Source of the DNA: Stereocaulon alpinum
Taxonomy: Eukaryota; Ascomycota; Lecanoromycetes; Lecanorales; Stereocaulaceae
Direction: 5' to 3'
DNA: 64,000 bases
Assembly: GCA_018257865.1 (NCBI GenBank)
Contig: JAEUBA010000004.1
Location: forward strand, 682,001 to 746,000
The position numbers and the translations under genes were made by a program. A model generated the notes under the pieces. It had not been told where the DNA came from and did no database searches. It saw only the letters and a list, made by a program, of their open reading frames with translations. Positions 11,928-23,687 of this stretch are shown piece by piece (position 1 is the stretch's first letter; each line of letters begins with the position of its first letter).

Positions 11928-13342
11928 ATGACAGGCTTTGAATCGCCCTTTGATCTTTCTAAATGTGCTAGACCGAATATATTAGCTCTAGAGCCTTATA
12001 GATGTGCTAGAGAGTGAGTACTACACCGCTTTTAGCAACCTCTGACTAATAGTGCAGTGATTATAAGGACGACGGATCAAACATACTGCTTGATGCAAAC
12101 GAAAATGCGTATGGGCCAGGCTTGGCTCTCAGCGGGAATGGTAGACTCAGTAACGAGGCGGTCAATGGCCACAATGGCCAGGAAGCGGCCGAGGTGGATC
12201 TATTCGGATTGAATCGATATCCAGATCCGTAAGTGACACAGCACTACAGACGGGTGAACGTTAATGGTTCAATTAGGCACCAATTAGAATTGAAACAGTT
12301 GTTGTGCAATTTGCGCAATACTCATCATCATACGCCGAAGAGAGTACAACCAGAAAACCTCTTTGTGGGTGTTGGTTCGGATGAAGCGATCGACGCTTTA
12401 CTTAGATGTTTCTGTACGCCAGGGCGAGACAAGATCCTCACGTGCCCTCCTACATACGGAATGTACGGTGTAAGCGCTCAAGTGAATGATCTGGAGGTGG
12501 TCAAGATTCCTCTGGATACCAATAACTCATTCAAGCTCCGCCCGGACGCCATTAATGATGCCCTTTCCTCAGATCCATTGATCAAGATTGTCTACATCTG
12601 TTCGCCAGGCAATCCTACGGCAAACCTCATCACAAAGTCTGATCTACAGCAAGTCCTTCTACACCCTACATGGAACGGGGTTGTGGTCCTGGATGAAGCT
12701 TACATCGACTTTGCCCCAGATGGATCGAGTCTTGCAGAGTGGGTCGCTGAATGGCCTAATCTTGTGGTCATGCAGACTCTCAGCAAAGCCTTTGGCCTTG
12801 CTGGCATTCGACTCGGTGCGGCCTTTACATCTCCACCAATTGCTCGATTGCTTAACAATCTCAAAGCGCCGTATAACATCTCAAGCCCGACTAGTGCATT
12901 AGCATCTGCTGCCTTGCAGCCGAAGAATCTAGCGGTGATGAGGAGCAATCGGGAGAAGATCTTGACGCAACGAGATCGAATGGTGCAGGAGCTACCCGGG
13001 ATCCCGGGGGTGGGCAGATTCCTGGGTGGAACCGAATCCAATTTCCTCCTCGTAGAGATCTTGGACAAACCACGGAATGGAGGCGGTAAACCTAGCAACG
13101 AGACTGCTATGGCGGTGTATGAGCGCTTGGCAGAGACTAAGGGGGTAGTTGTTAGATTCAGAGGGAAGGAAGTTGGGTGTTTGGGGTGCTTGAGGATCAC
13201 TGTTGGAACGGAGGAAGAAGTCGACACGTTGCTTAACAAGATCCAACTTGTACTAGCCGATGTACTCGATAATGAAGATCGGGCGCGTGGCAGCCAGATG
13301 GAAAGTGCAAAGGAACATGAGGCGAACGGTGTGATAGCATAA
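11928..13342 (+). CDS. HIS5: Histidinol-phosphate aminotransferase
   Basis: Three exons (11928-12013, 12058-12228, 12277-13342), 440 residues, all phases consistent. The enzyme is a PLP-dependent class I/II aminotransferase that makes L-histidinol phosphate from imidazole-acetol phosphate and glutamate in histidine biosynthesis. Visible hallmarks are the N-terminal LDANENAYGP substrate/PLP loop, VGVGSDEAIDALLRCF, PPTYGMYGVSA, SPGNPTANL, VLDEAYIDFA, and the PLP-lysine motif TLSKAFGLAGIRLG. The C-terminal FRGKEVGCLGCLRITVGTEEE is typical of the family. Length and domain order are normal, and the last ~25 residues form a polar extension. It stands alone; no other histidine gene is nearby. Confidence 0.95.
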
Positions 13343-13776
13343 TACCCATCACATTCCTATTGGTAGATATTAATGCCTCGTGATCTGTAACAGTCGTCCG
13401 AAACCCAAATCGATCGGGTCTTTTGCTGCGACCTGCACGTAAGCCCAATCTGAGTGTTCGTTTAAGATACATAAAGTCACTTGTCCCATGTCGTGCTCCA
13501 GACAATCATCAGTGTGTGAAGATTGATAGGTATTCGAGAGTGATAAGTTTGCCTGCCACTAGAGAGAAGCCGCGTGGAAAGTTTAAGTTACCTTACAGTA
13601 CCCAGGCAACCGGGCTTAGACAAACCCACCGAGCCCACTAAGTCCCAGACTCCCAGACTCCCAGGATCCTTAGCGCCCGGAGACGCTACCTTATTTGTTG
13701 TTTCTTCCGGGTACCTAGTCACAAACAGCTGGCAATGCATGCCCTAACACAAGCTTGACGCCCAATGAAGCTTACT
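13343..13776. other. Intergenic
   Basis: Downstream of the aminotransferase gene. Contains a short direct repeat of TCCCAGAC near 13641-13664 and no gene that I can support. Confidence 0.4.
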
Positions 13777-14059
13777 CTATGATACAACATACTCCACGAT
13801 ATCTTCAGGTGATTCGCTGCCCGAGGTGTTCGTCACAGGCCCTCGCTTGCCACCTGCTCCTGGCAGCTGCTGCATTTGATTCTCTTTGAACGTGAGACTC
13901 ATTTTGCCATCGCCCACATCGCTCTTGATATTAAGACTAAAGCGGTTACCCAGACCGCCTCACCGCTGCACGATCTTGATCTTGCGACGCAGGAACCAAA
14001 CCACTGCGGCCCCGGAAAGGCGTAAACTTCGCACTGCTCTCGGCGTCATCGCCTTTGTC
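13777..14059 (-). pseudogene. Unidentified coding remnant with a frameshift
   Basis: Two minus-strand frames look like one protein C-terminus. The first runs from 14059 (DKGDDAESSAKFTPFRGRSG...) and stops at TAA 13948-13946. The second starts in the next frame at 13947 (NRFSLNIKSDVGDGKMSLTF...) and stops at TAG 13779-13777. Composition, with charged residues and a polar Gly/Ser/Pro tail, is like real protein. There is no start codon, and the first frame has an upstream TAA. An intron across the break would be only about 25 bases, too short to be likely. It is either a decayed gene or a real gene with an assembly error and an unseen first exon. I do not recognise the family. Confidence 0.4.
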
Positions 14060-14227
14060 TTAAGCCCTGGAGTAATTCATCCTGAATTTATCCGGACATT
14101 GTCCTCCTAATATATCCACCGAGTGCTACATTCTATGGGGTACTGTCACATCTCTTTGAATCTCTGGGGTCTTAGAAACCGGCCGCCCTTCGAAGCTCAC
14201 TGTGAGAAGCGGTGATTGCTTGACAGC

Positions 14228-17200
14228 ATGAAGGCCGATGCAGATCGTGACCTCTACAAGGACCTTGAGCTGGAACCATCCGCGGACGCAAATGAGATTA
14301 AGAGACAATTCAAGAAACTTGGTATGGGATGTATGCCTTACTCGCGAATAGCATGGCTAATTGATGTCTTCTCAAAGCTCTCAAATACCACCCTGATCGC
14401 AATCCCGGCAAGGAAGTAGAGTACAATTCCAAGTTCCAGGCAATCCAATCCGCGAACGAGGTCCTTACCGATCCGCAGCAGCGCGCCAAATACGATGCAC
14501 AGCGTATAAGAGCAGGGTTGTTGCACACTTATACCACTACATCTTCACCACCCACCAAACCAAATGTGCCTCCACGGCCTTCTGCCACCGGCTTCCCACC
14601 ACCCCCACGTCCTCCACCGGCCCCTGCGCCCAAGTCCCAATACCCGCCATCAGGCGCTCAGAAATATGCGCGATTCAATCGACCAGAACCAGCGTCTACA
14701 TGGGCTAACGCGGGCACCGACAGTGCGAAAGCAAAGACGAATGATTATAAAGCATGGGAGCAAATGAGGCACGGGCAAGGCCCGCTCCCAACAAGGAGGA
14801 CTGTGCCGCCCAAGGCTGCGAGAGCATCCACCTTCCAGCCAGGACGCGAATTCAACGATAGAATACCAAGAAGCACAACTCGAGGGCGAGCTGATTATGA
14901 TCAATATCCAGGGGCGGGTGCAGGAATGCCTGGCATGGGAGGAAGTAAGACTTCTCGCTCGCCGAAACGACCAGGATTCGCTCCTAGTACACCTGGAGCA
15001 GATGAAGGGCAAGCGCCTTCCGCCTATTTCAACGTATCGAGAAGCGAGCGCCCAGCAAGCTCAAGAGCGCAGACTAACATGCCTCCACCTCCCAGTCCTG
15101 CACCTACCAAGAAAAAACATGACCCTCTAGCGGAATTCAAAGAAAGAGTGGTTATCAATGAACCGTTTGGCAATAAGACACGTCAGAGCACACCGTACAT
15201 GACCGGTGGTGGAGAGCGAACCCATTTCAACAGTCCCGGGCTACATAGGTCTGCAACATCTGCATTTTCCAGGGACACTGACAGTCGCAGTAACAGTCGC
15301 ACTGGCATATATGAAACACCTCACGCTCGAGCTGCGTCTGCTGCTGGTGCGAATCCTAATGGCAAGAGCTCACCTGAGAAGAAAGATAAGAATTTGTTCG
15401 GTGGGTACTCATCATCGTCATCATCGAGCTCATCGTCGGATGATGATGAACCCCCTTTCGCGACTGCGAAACCTCGCACAACGCAAACCCCGAAGACAAG
15501 GAAACCCCGTATGCCTGCGGGTGCGCACCGACCAACCGGGTTTAATCCGTTCGCTAGGGGCAAAGACGCTGGCGATGAGCCCATGGCGCCGCAAACGGCA
15601 CTTGGAGATAACTACTACACTGGACCTCGAAGACATTCAGCGATAGATCTGGATAGCCAAAAACCTTCAGGATTCGAGGAACATCGTGCGCAGCACGACG
15701 CCGAAAGATTACGACAGCAGTCTACAGGCGATAGTGGTCAAGCATCGGAATCCCTGCGAGCAGATGGCTCGCAACCTTCGCTTGGCCGATCCAAGAGCTG
15801 GCAGGAAAAATGGGAGGGTCACAGAGAGAAGTGGGGATCCCCACCCAAAGACAACGTGTGCCGTCCCGCCATGGACGATCAGAAGAATAGAACTCCTATG
15901 TATGCTGCACGAGGGTACAACCCATTTTCTTCTTCCCCATCTTTCGGTCCCCCCTCAGATAAGTGGTCCGATCAGTGGCCCTTCAAATCCCCCAAGAGAC
16001 CCAGGACTCAGACAGCTGAGCCTCCCCCATATTGGGCTATTCCATCATGTCTGCCTCCTATGAAGGAAGCTAAGACCCCGAAGAGCTCCAACACACAACC
16101 TCCCAAACAATCCAAATATCAGAAGATGTCGTGTGAACGTGCTGACAGTGACATTGTCAATAGTTTTAATTTCCCAGACTTTGCAGAGCGGCCTTCAACC
16201 GGCATGCCACCTCTCCGTAGTCGAAGCACTGACAACATCGACACAAACTTCTCTCCTAATGGCTATCAACCCAGATTTTTTGAACCTTCTCCCACCAGTC
16301 GGATTGGCACACCTCTTCGCGCAGTATCGCCAACCGACAGCAGCACTATCCGACCGGAGCCACAAGCTACCGGAAATGGTCACAACGTGCAAGGAGACTC
16401 TTCCAAATCGTCTGATACAACGATCCCTCCGCCTCCTCCTGCTGGAGGCTCGTACTCTCCAGAGCGCTGGGCTGCACACCTTGAGAATTTAGATTTCGAA
16501 ATGCACCATCCGCCACAAGGAGGCTCACGTAGCAAAACGATTAATCGGAAGCGGCCTAGAACACAAGCTTCTAAATCCACCAATGCTCAAGCAACCGTTA
16601 ACGATCCAGAGGAGGAACCTACTGCAAACAGTGCTACTGGCGAAACTTGGAACAGCAGCACGGCAAACAGCGATGTTGATGCTATGGATCTTGATGAGCC
16701 CACGCCACCTCGAACTTCTGCTGCTGGAAGCGGACAGCAGACAAACGGCAATGCTGTGTCACAGAACCAAGTTGGTGGTACAAAAACTACGCCTCGCCAG
16801 GCCCCGACGTTGCCACCTCGAGCAAATGGTCATCTGCAACCAGAGGCACGTGCACCTCCCCTTAATCTCGGCGACCTCAAGAATGTCTATCCGTTCGCTC
16901 CTAGTAATGAAGGGCTGGGCAATATGAACGATATGACCACAACCCTTCCTTTCGAATCTCGTGCTTCGCCCACCAAACCATCCATTGATACGCCTGCGTC
17001 GCGTCACAGAGTACCCCATCCACCAAAATTCCCCCATCCACCTCTTAACCTGACTTCGAGCACGTGCGAACAGTATCTTCGGCAACTGCGTAGCTACATG
17101 AATGCTTGGAATAGTTACAATACCGATATGGTCAAGGTGTTGGCGAAAAGACAGGAGTTCATACAGGAAAGTTCAAGTTGCAACTGGCTCGATATCAAAA

Positions 17201-17394
17201 GCAACGGCTATGAAGATTACATGAAAGGGTTGGAGGAGCATAAGAGAGCCAGGATGCACTGGGATACGGCTTATGAACAACATGAGAAGAACATGGAGGA
17301 TCTAGGATTGATGAGGGACGAGTTGATCAGGGGCAGGAGCGGAGCTTGGAGGAAACCTTCCGATGTGGGAGACATGCTGGAAGCTTTATTGTGA
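14228..17394 (+). CDS. J-domain protein with very long disordered region
   Basis: Two exons, 14228-14321 and 14378-17394, with a 56-base intron inside the J domain; 1036 residues. The J domain is at the very N-terminus: LYKDLELEPSADANEIKRQFKKLALKYHPDRNPG, with the HPD tripeptide that stimulates Hsp70 ATPase, then FQAIQSANEVLTDPQQRAKYD. No Gly/Phe region or zinc finger follows, so this is a class C J-protein. About 800 residues of Pro/Ser/Thr-rich low-complexity sequence follow, with a Ser run at about 15408-15440. The last ~110 residues regain order, as a Trp- and charged-residue-rich helical segment (YLRQLRSYMNAWNSYNTDM, HEKNMEDLGLMRDELIRGR). That end block is the likeliest functional partner-binding domain. 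Its cellular role is unknown. Confidence 0.85.
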
Positions 17395-18170
17395 TGAATA
17401 CTGCGCTACTCCACTTTCACATGTTGCTATATTTGACAGACAAGCGAGCGAGCGAGGTGTTGTCGGCTGGGAAATACCCCCTTCTTTTCCTGTTGTAGGC
17501 ATGGCACACAGAACATGTCCTTGTTTCTACTCTTAAAATCACAGCGTGGAGTCCGGAGATCATAAGGATGATGACTGAGCATGATTGAGGAAAGGCTGGC
17601 AGACTGTATATAGCGTCACTGTTTATGGTTTACCATCCACGAATACAGCAGTGGATCTCTGTTCATAAGCCTGTCAATGCTGCAGTCTGGAAGAGGATAT
17701 CGGTCACGTTATACTTTCGTTTTGTATCATAGACATTTCTATAACAAAGACTCGAAAGATAAAAAACGTCGTTATAAATGAAAAATGTGTGATCTACCCG
17801 AAGCCTTGCTGGAAAAGAATGGTTCGCCAAGAACTGCCGCGCGTGAGTTTCAGGAGAAATAGTTTCGCTAGCGCCATGTCCCAGACAGGCCAGATTGATC
17901 AAAATATTCCTTCCAAGGCGATAAGTAGTGCTGCGGGTATCGTTCTCGAATTTGCTTTACTACTGAACCCTTCTAAGTGGCGCGTATCACAACATCTGGC
18001 CGAGTCACTGTGAGGTCCTGCAGACGCAGGCTCGAGTGGCACGCCAGCATTGGCGCTCAAGGTTAGTCCACCCTTGCCCGGAGCTCCACCCACATACTCA
18101 ACAATAATTGTTGGAGGATCGAAGGACGTGGCATAACTAACTCCGGTGCTCAGCTTAACCATTAATCGTC
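17395..18170. other. Intergenic
   Basis: Contains the 3' end of the J-protein gene and the promoter of the TM9 gene. An 87-codon minus-strand frame at 18162-17899 ends 8 bases from the TM9 start and was not accepted. Confidence 0.4.
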
Positions 18171-20275
18171 ATGCATTTCCATAGTCTACCCATATCCTGC
18201 GCAACGCTGTCCGCCCTTCTCTTCTCCAGCAGCGTGTCCGCCTTCTACCTCCCTGGTGTTGCGCCAACCACCTATAGGGAACATGACACGGTCCAGCTTA
18301 ATGTCAACCATCTTACCCCGGCACTGTCCGAAACGGACTCGCAACTACGCTCTGTCATCTCCTACGACTACTACCACCCAGCGTTCCGATTCTGCAAACC
18401 TAAAGATGGACCTAAAGACGTTTCAGAGTCGCTGGGTAGTATATTATTTGGGGACCGAATATTGACGTCGCCATTTGAGCTTAAGATGATGGTTAACGAG
18501 ACGTGCAAGGCATTGTGTGAGGAGATGAAATTCGATAAGCCGAGCGCACATTTCGTGAAGAGGCGGATAGAGCAGAATTACAATTTAAATTGGCTGGTAG
18601 ACGGGCTTCCAGCTGGACAGCCATACACGGATCTGTCAACCAATATTAACTTTACGTTGCGAGGATTTCCGTTGGGGGCGGTGGATAAGGACCAGAAGGC
18701 AATGTTAAACAACCACTACGACATCGTAATCGAATATCACAAAGCAGGCGCCGACAAGTACAGGGTTGTTGGTGTGCTAGTGATTCCGACTTCGAGAAAG
18801 GACTACAAATGGCTAGGGGAAGGAAAACCGGGAGATTGTGGCGATGTTGAGCAGCCTCTGATTCTTGACGAGGATGGGGAGACATCTGTTACTTGGACAT
18901 ATGGCATATTCTGGGTGGAATCGAAGACTGCGTGGGCTACGAGGTGGGATAGCTATCTCCATGTTTTCGATCCGAGGATACATTGGTTCTCGTTGGTCAA
19001 TTCGGCTGTTATTGTGGTCTTCCTTTGCGGTAGGTCGCCCCTTGATTACTCTACTGCTTCGCGGACCGATAATTTCTGCAGGCATGGTTGCAGCTATCTT
19101 GACGCGAGCGCTCAAAAAAGATATTGCCCGATACAACAGATTAGATTCATTCAACCTCGACGATCTTTCAGGAACCAATGGAGACGCTGAGGATGGAATA
19201 CAAGAAGACTCGGGGTGGAAGCTAGTACATGGCGACGTCTTCCGCGCACCCAAGAATCCGCTGCTTTTAAGCGTGTTGTTGGGTAATGGCTCGCAGCTTT
19301 TCGTCATGGTAGGCACGACTATTACATTCGCCCTCCTTGGATTTCTGTCCCCGTCAAATCGTGGATCTCTCGGTACCGTCATGATTCTGCTGTACACTAT
19401 CTTCGGCTTCATCGGTGGCTACGTCTCAGCACGTGTCTATAAGTCGTTTGGCGGCGAAAAGTGGAAGCAGAACATTGCTCTGACGCCCGTAATGATACCT
19501 GGAATCGTCTTCGCCACCTTCTTCCTTCTCAACCTCTTCCTTTGGGCAAAGGCGTCGAGCGGTGCGGTGCCCTTCACTACCATGCTTGTAATCCTCGGTA
19601 TTTGGTTCGTCATCAGTGTTCCGCTCAGCTTCGCAGGTAGTTGGGCTGGATTTAGACACCCAGTAAGCTTTCCCCCCAGATAACGACATCCTGAGATGGT
19701 ACTGATCCTTACAAGCCCGTTCAACCGCCTGTCCGCGTCAACCAAATCCCTCGGCAAATCCCTCCGTCAACAACCTACCTTCGCCCCGTCCCCTCCATGC
19801 TCCTCGTCGGCATCCTCCCCTTCGGTGCCATCTTCGTAGAGCTCTACTTCATTATGAACAACATGTGGTTCGGCAAAGTCTACTACATGTTCGGCTTCCT
19901 CTTCCTCTGCTACGGAATCATGATTATCACTTGTGCCGCTGTCACCATCCTGCTCGTCTACTTCCTGCTATGCTCGGAGAACTACCATTGGCAATGGAGG
20001 GCGTTTTGCACCGCTGGTGCGAGCGCCGGTTATGTCTTTGCTAATGCACTGTTATACTGGCTTAGCAGGTTGAGCTTTGGGAGCTTTACTAGTGTGGTGC
20101 TTTATGTCGGGTATAGTCTATTGATTAGCTTCTTATTTTTTATTCTCACTGGTGAGTCTTTCGGTAGTTACCCTCCTTCTGTTGATCGATACTAACGTTA
20201 TCTGTAGGTACTATCGGCTTCTTCTCAAGCTGGGCGTTCGTGCATAGGATTTATGGATCGATTAAAGTTGACTAA
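18171..20275 (+). CDS. Transmembrane 9 superfamily (EMP70/TM9SF) protein
   Basis: Four exons (18171-19029, 19082-19662, 19716-20151, 20208-20275), 647 residues; the last intron has a perfect TACTAAC-like branch site. The protein opens with a signal peptide (ATLSALLFSSSVSAFYLPG). A luminal domain of about 230 residues follows, then nine hydrophobic segments. Family signatures are FYLPGVAPTTY at the mature N-terminus, SLLGNGSQLFVM-like (VLLGNGSQLFVMVG), and the closing FFSSWAFVHRIYGSIKVD. This C-terminal KxD-type tail matches the COPI-binding Golgi-retention signal of TM9 proteins. TM9 proteins work in the Golgi/endosomal system on membrane protein sorting, cell adhesion and metal handling. The gene is intact. 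Confidence 0.93.
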
Positions 20276-20587
20276 TAGGGTCGGATGGGATGGTAAAAAT
20301 TGATAATACTTCTTGTAGAATAGCGTTGCATCTAGGGTAGGCGTTCGTGAGCTCTATACGTAAATCTTCATCTACCTCTCGCTTCTTCATTTGGTACCGC
20401 AAGATAGAGTCTATACTTCCAGTCGATGATCTAACAACATGTAGTCAGTCCATGCATACTTCCTTCTCGTTTCCAATCTATGCCTGTATTACGCGTGGAT
20501 CACCCTTTTCTTTGTCCATCAATGCATGCCATCCGAGGCATAACTTTATCAATATATATACACCCTCCCCCCTCCCTACTATCAATC
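20276..20587. other. Intergenic, convergent 3' ends
   Basis: Short gap between two convergent genes. It has a T/C-rich stretch and no coding signal. Confidence 0.5.
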
Positions 20588-21347
20588 CTACCCCTTAACA
20601 GCATCCCCCAAACTCCTCTCCCTATTCCCCCCAATAACATTCTGCTCCACCCAACTAACAGGCCACCCCACCACCGCCCCCAGCACACACAACAGCGTCA
20701 CGAAAAACTGAAACGCAAATACCCCCACACTTACAACCCCAAACAGCGAAAAGAACTTCACGAATTCATTTACTTGGTAGAGATCATTCTGTGAGCGTAT
20801 CAGGTAGCGGTTTGTGGATGGCGTTTTTGTGAGGTGGAGCACTGTAGTTAGGGAGACATGGGGGGCTAGGAAGTGTGGGAGGATGAAGGGTTGGAAGATT
20901 TGGTTGATGGTGACGTATAGTATTGAGTTTGTCGAGTCATACGCTGCTCATTGAGTTAGCTAGTATCTCCCATGCCACCCCTTTCTCCAATTCCTCCCAT
21001 TAATTGGGTTGTAGATCCCGATGGTAAGGGGTGAAGGGTAGACGTACCCACACTGTCAACCCCCAACTCTATCCGAGGACTCATGATCTTGTACCACCGG
21101 TATATACACCATATTAACCATCTACTGCCCTCGAAACTTCCTGTGCGGCAGAAGGGGTGTGTGAAGCTGGCGTTTGGGGTGAAGTATTTTTCTAGGGTTG
21201 CGCGTTGGAGGGAGGGTGGGGATTGTGTTAGGAGGTGGATTATGTGGGGGATTTCGGAGGCTGGGGGGTGTTTAGCTGGGGAGGCTGGTGGGCAGTTGCG
21301 GAAGACGAGGGTAAGGGTGGAGAGGCGGACGTACGTGGGTCTTCCAT
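20588..21347 (-). CDS. SigF-like NTF2-like domain protein
   Basis: Three exons: 21347-21335, 21260-21048 and 20943-20588. The first carries only four codons plus one base (MEDP) before a 74-base intron; a 104-base intron follows. All phases close, giving 193 residues. The core reads EIPHIIHLLTQSPP, TLEKYFTPNASFTHPFCRTGSF, WLIWCIYRWYKIMSPRIEL, TTVLHLTKTPSTNRYLIRSQNDLYQVNEFVKFF. This is a cone-shaped NTF2-like fold known in ascomycetes from SigF-type proteins. The last ~45 residues are hydrophobic (VSVGVFAFQFFVTLLCVLGAVVGW), so the protein is probably tail-anchored in a membrane. Its biochemical function is not known to me. Confidence 0.78.
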
Positions 21348-22864
21348 TGGTGATGTTTGGAGGGGCGGAATTGGGTGTTTGGAGTCGGATGGGTGGATGT
21401 GGGTGATAGATTGGCGCTATCGATTGATGATGGCGTGGAGGGGACGTGCGGGAGGGTAGTTGATGTATATAGATTGGTGAGAGTAAACAACATGGAGACG
21501 GAGATAGCTTGCTCTGATGTCACAGCTGCGCTCGCAACCCTAATCTTCCCAAATGAGTCTAGCTCAGACGTAAGGCGGCATCGCTACTACCTCCTCATAC
21601 CTCAAAACTGTATCACTGACTATCTCTCCAGGATATTTCTACAGAGTTTGGTGCGATATGTCAATGCTGTTTAGGAAGTATTGAGTAATATGTGTCCTCT
21701 CAGCCAAACTGAGAAGTATGCTGAATCCAGCAAACTTGTGGCTTGACGTCTGCAGCTCTTGGGCTCAAATGCCTCCGCCACTGTCTAGGGAACAGCAGCT
21801 ACTTATACCGGCAAATATGAAGCATCATTATGGGGGCAGGTTTCCAGTCTCTGTCGTCCGGTGTGTACGTCTTTCTTGGTCTGAAACATGCACCTCTGAA
21901 GCCCAGGAAGTCTATGAGGCACGAATAACGAAGATTCGGGCTTTCCTGTGAAAATCTATGAGGAGCAAGACTTGAACCTTATTAAGACAGCTGTGCATCG
22001 TTTCGTACTTCTACTTGACCTTCGCTCAAGATAGCAAGCAGTCGCACCTCACATTAGTGTGACTATTCTGACACGTGAAAGCCTCTCAAGAACCCTAGGT
22101 GTGCTGCCAAGACATATGTAAGTGGTCTTATACATACGATCGTAAAGTTTATCGAAAGCCTTGAGTTCAAGTCTAATCATCTCAGTAAACGTATTTACAT
22201 GTTCATACAGAAAACCCTAGCTTCGTTCACTGATTGAAGAATATGCATATACCAAACCACCAAAGTCGTTACGGCGTAGGCCTACCCCTGCATGCAGCAA
22301 ATGGCGTCTTGCCTTGTGCGGCTACAAATATCCTAGTCCACAGGCAGCAAAACGCATTCCAGTCTTCAGGCCAAATGTGTTGGGTTATATCGCTGACAGC
22401 TGCTATCAGCGATGCAAGAGGACAACGCCAATATTTTTCAAGAGGTAGACAAAGGGTTGAATCGGGCTACGGAATAGTCGATGAAAGCTGGGCTGGAAGC
22501 GAAGATCATACCAGAAGACTTTGTCTTCTGGCTCGTTTCTTTGCTGCTTTTCTCCGCCGTCTTGAGTGTCAGCCTGAGCTCAAAGTCATCTGCAGATTCT
22601 GACATTGTATATCTGCAAGGTCTTGCTAAGCCATTCGCCTTCGCCTGTCAATTAGTGTAGGGACGTGTGAGATTGCGCCAATCGATGTCAAGGCGAGGGA
22701 AGAGGACCGAGATCCCAAACTTGAAACGAACTCCTAAATGGGGGCGTTTTCGATAACCCATGGGAAGGGCCATGTGTTCGAAACATGACTTGGCGCTAAT
22801 GGTCTACAATAGTCCGTTGGCGGTAGCTGCGTCAACTGTAATCTCCATACCACGACTGGATCGA
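21348..22864. other. Gene-poor stretch
   Basis: 1.5 kb with only short, unlike frames on both strands. I see no gene, tRNA or transposon end. It marks the left edge of the accessory region. Confidence 0.4.
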
Positions 22865-23687
22865 ATGTCACAAATGAACGTTCTAGAACAATCACTGTCA
22901 GTACGTGCAGAAGGTCTTGAGGTTGACTCACGCAGCGCGGGGTTTCGTTGTAGCTACAACAGAAATGACCTACCTCAAGCCCTGGATCAATGTCTGCAAG
23001 CTAGGAACTATGTGCCCAGCAGAGCTCACACCGCGCGCATAGCTCCACCACATAGCTGGTGGCAGAAGCGAGTAGGAGCGTGGCTGATCATATCACTTGC
23101 ACGTGGATGGTTTGCCGCCATCGTAGCAGCTGCTACAGGTGGCTATTTCGCTGCAAAGAAATTGCATGACATAGACCAGGGGTACATATCATCGTGGCTG
23201 GACCGAGAGGACAGATAGCTAGCAATTCTCATCCAGAAGATCAGCTGCATGTCAAATCAATCCTAGTACTACCTCTCCAAACCAGACCTTTCTAAGCTCA
23301 CCACCTAATACCTCGACCTCAGGTGTCAACTTCACCTGCCCGGCCTCAGCTGGCGTCCCTACAACAGTTTGCCCGTCACTCGGCCCTACCTACACCACCA
23401 ACACATCTACCGCATACACTTTTGCCTTGCGATGTGATACGCGATACTTCTCGTGTGATCTAGTAATTGTCTTCGTCACTCATTCCGAGGACTGCATGAA
23501 TGCGTGCGCTAGCTACAACATCGGACAAGAAAACGCAACTTGTATAACGGCCGTGTATTATACTATTATTGTGCGCAATGAGAAGCGCTCTTCAGGAAGA
23601 AATTATCTATCGCGGGATGTCAGTGCGGCTGATGGCAAGAATAGTTATAAAGCTGGCAGGACTGCTGTCTTGGTACGTGCTACCTAG
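22865..23687 (+). CDS. Single-pass membrane protein with PAN-like ectodomain, copy 1
   Basis: Probable exons 22865-23181 and 23240-23687 (58-base intron, phase 2), about 254 residues. The plan is the same as its neighbour at 25111: a cytosolic N-terminus with AEGLEVDSRSAG (neighbour APGLEFDARQSG), a transmembrane helix ending ATGGYFAAKKLHDIDQG, and an intron at the same place and phase. A Ser/Thr/Pro linker comes next, then a Cys-rich domain with LRCDTRYF and SEDCMNACASYN. This Cys pattern is like the fungal PAN/Apple-type fold, often used to bind carbohydrate or protein outside the cell. The C-terminal part has drifted more than the neighbour's. The start codon is uncertain: MSQM at 22865 was chosen, but 22760 is also open. 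A decayed copy cannot be excluded. Confidence 0.5.

Noticed and set aside
17899..18162. 87-codon minus-strand frame (MVKLSTGVSYATSFDPPTII...)
   Set aside because: The start is protein-like, but it ends 8 bases from the TM9 gene start on the other strand, leaving no promoter for either, and no known domain is present.
21348..22864. Search for tRNA genes or transposon ends in the gene-poor stretches
   Set aside because: No A/B box pair with a foldable clover-leaf and no terminal inverted repeats were noticed by eye; a computed scan would be needed to exclude them fully.
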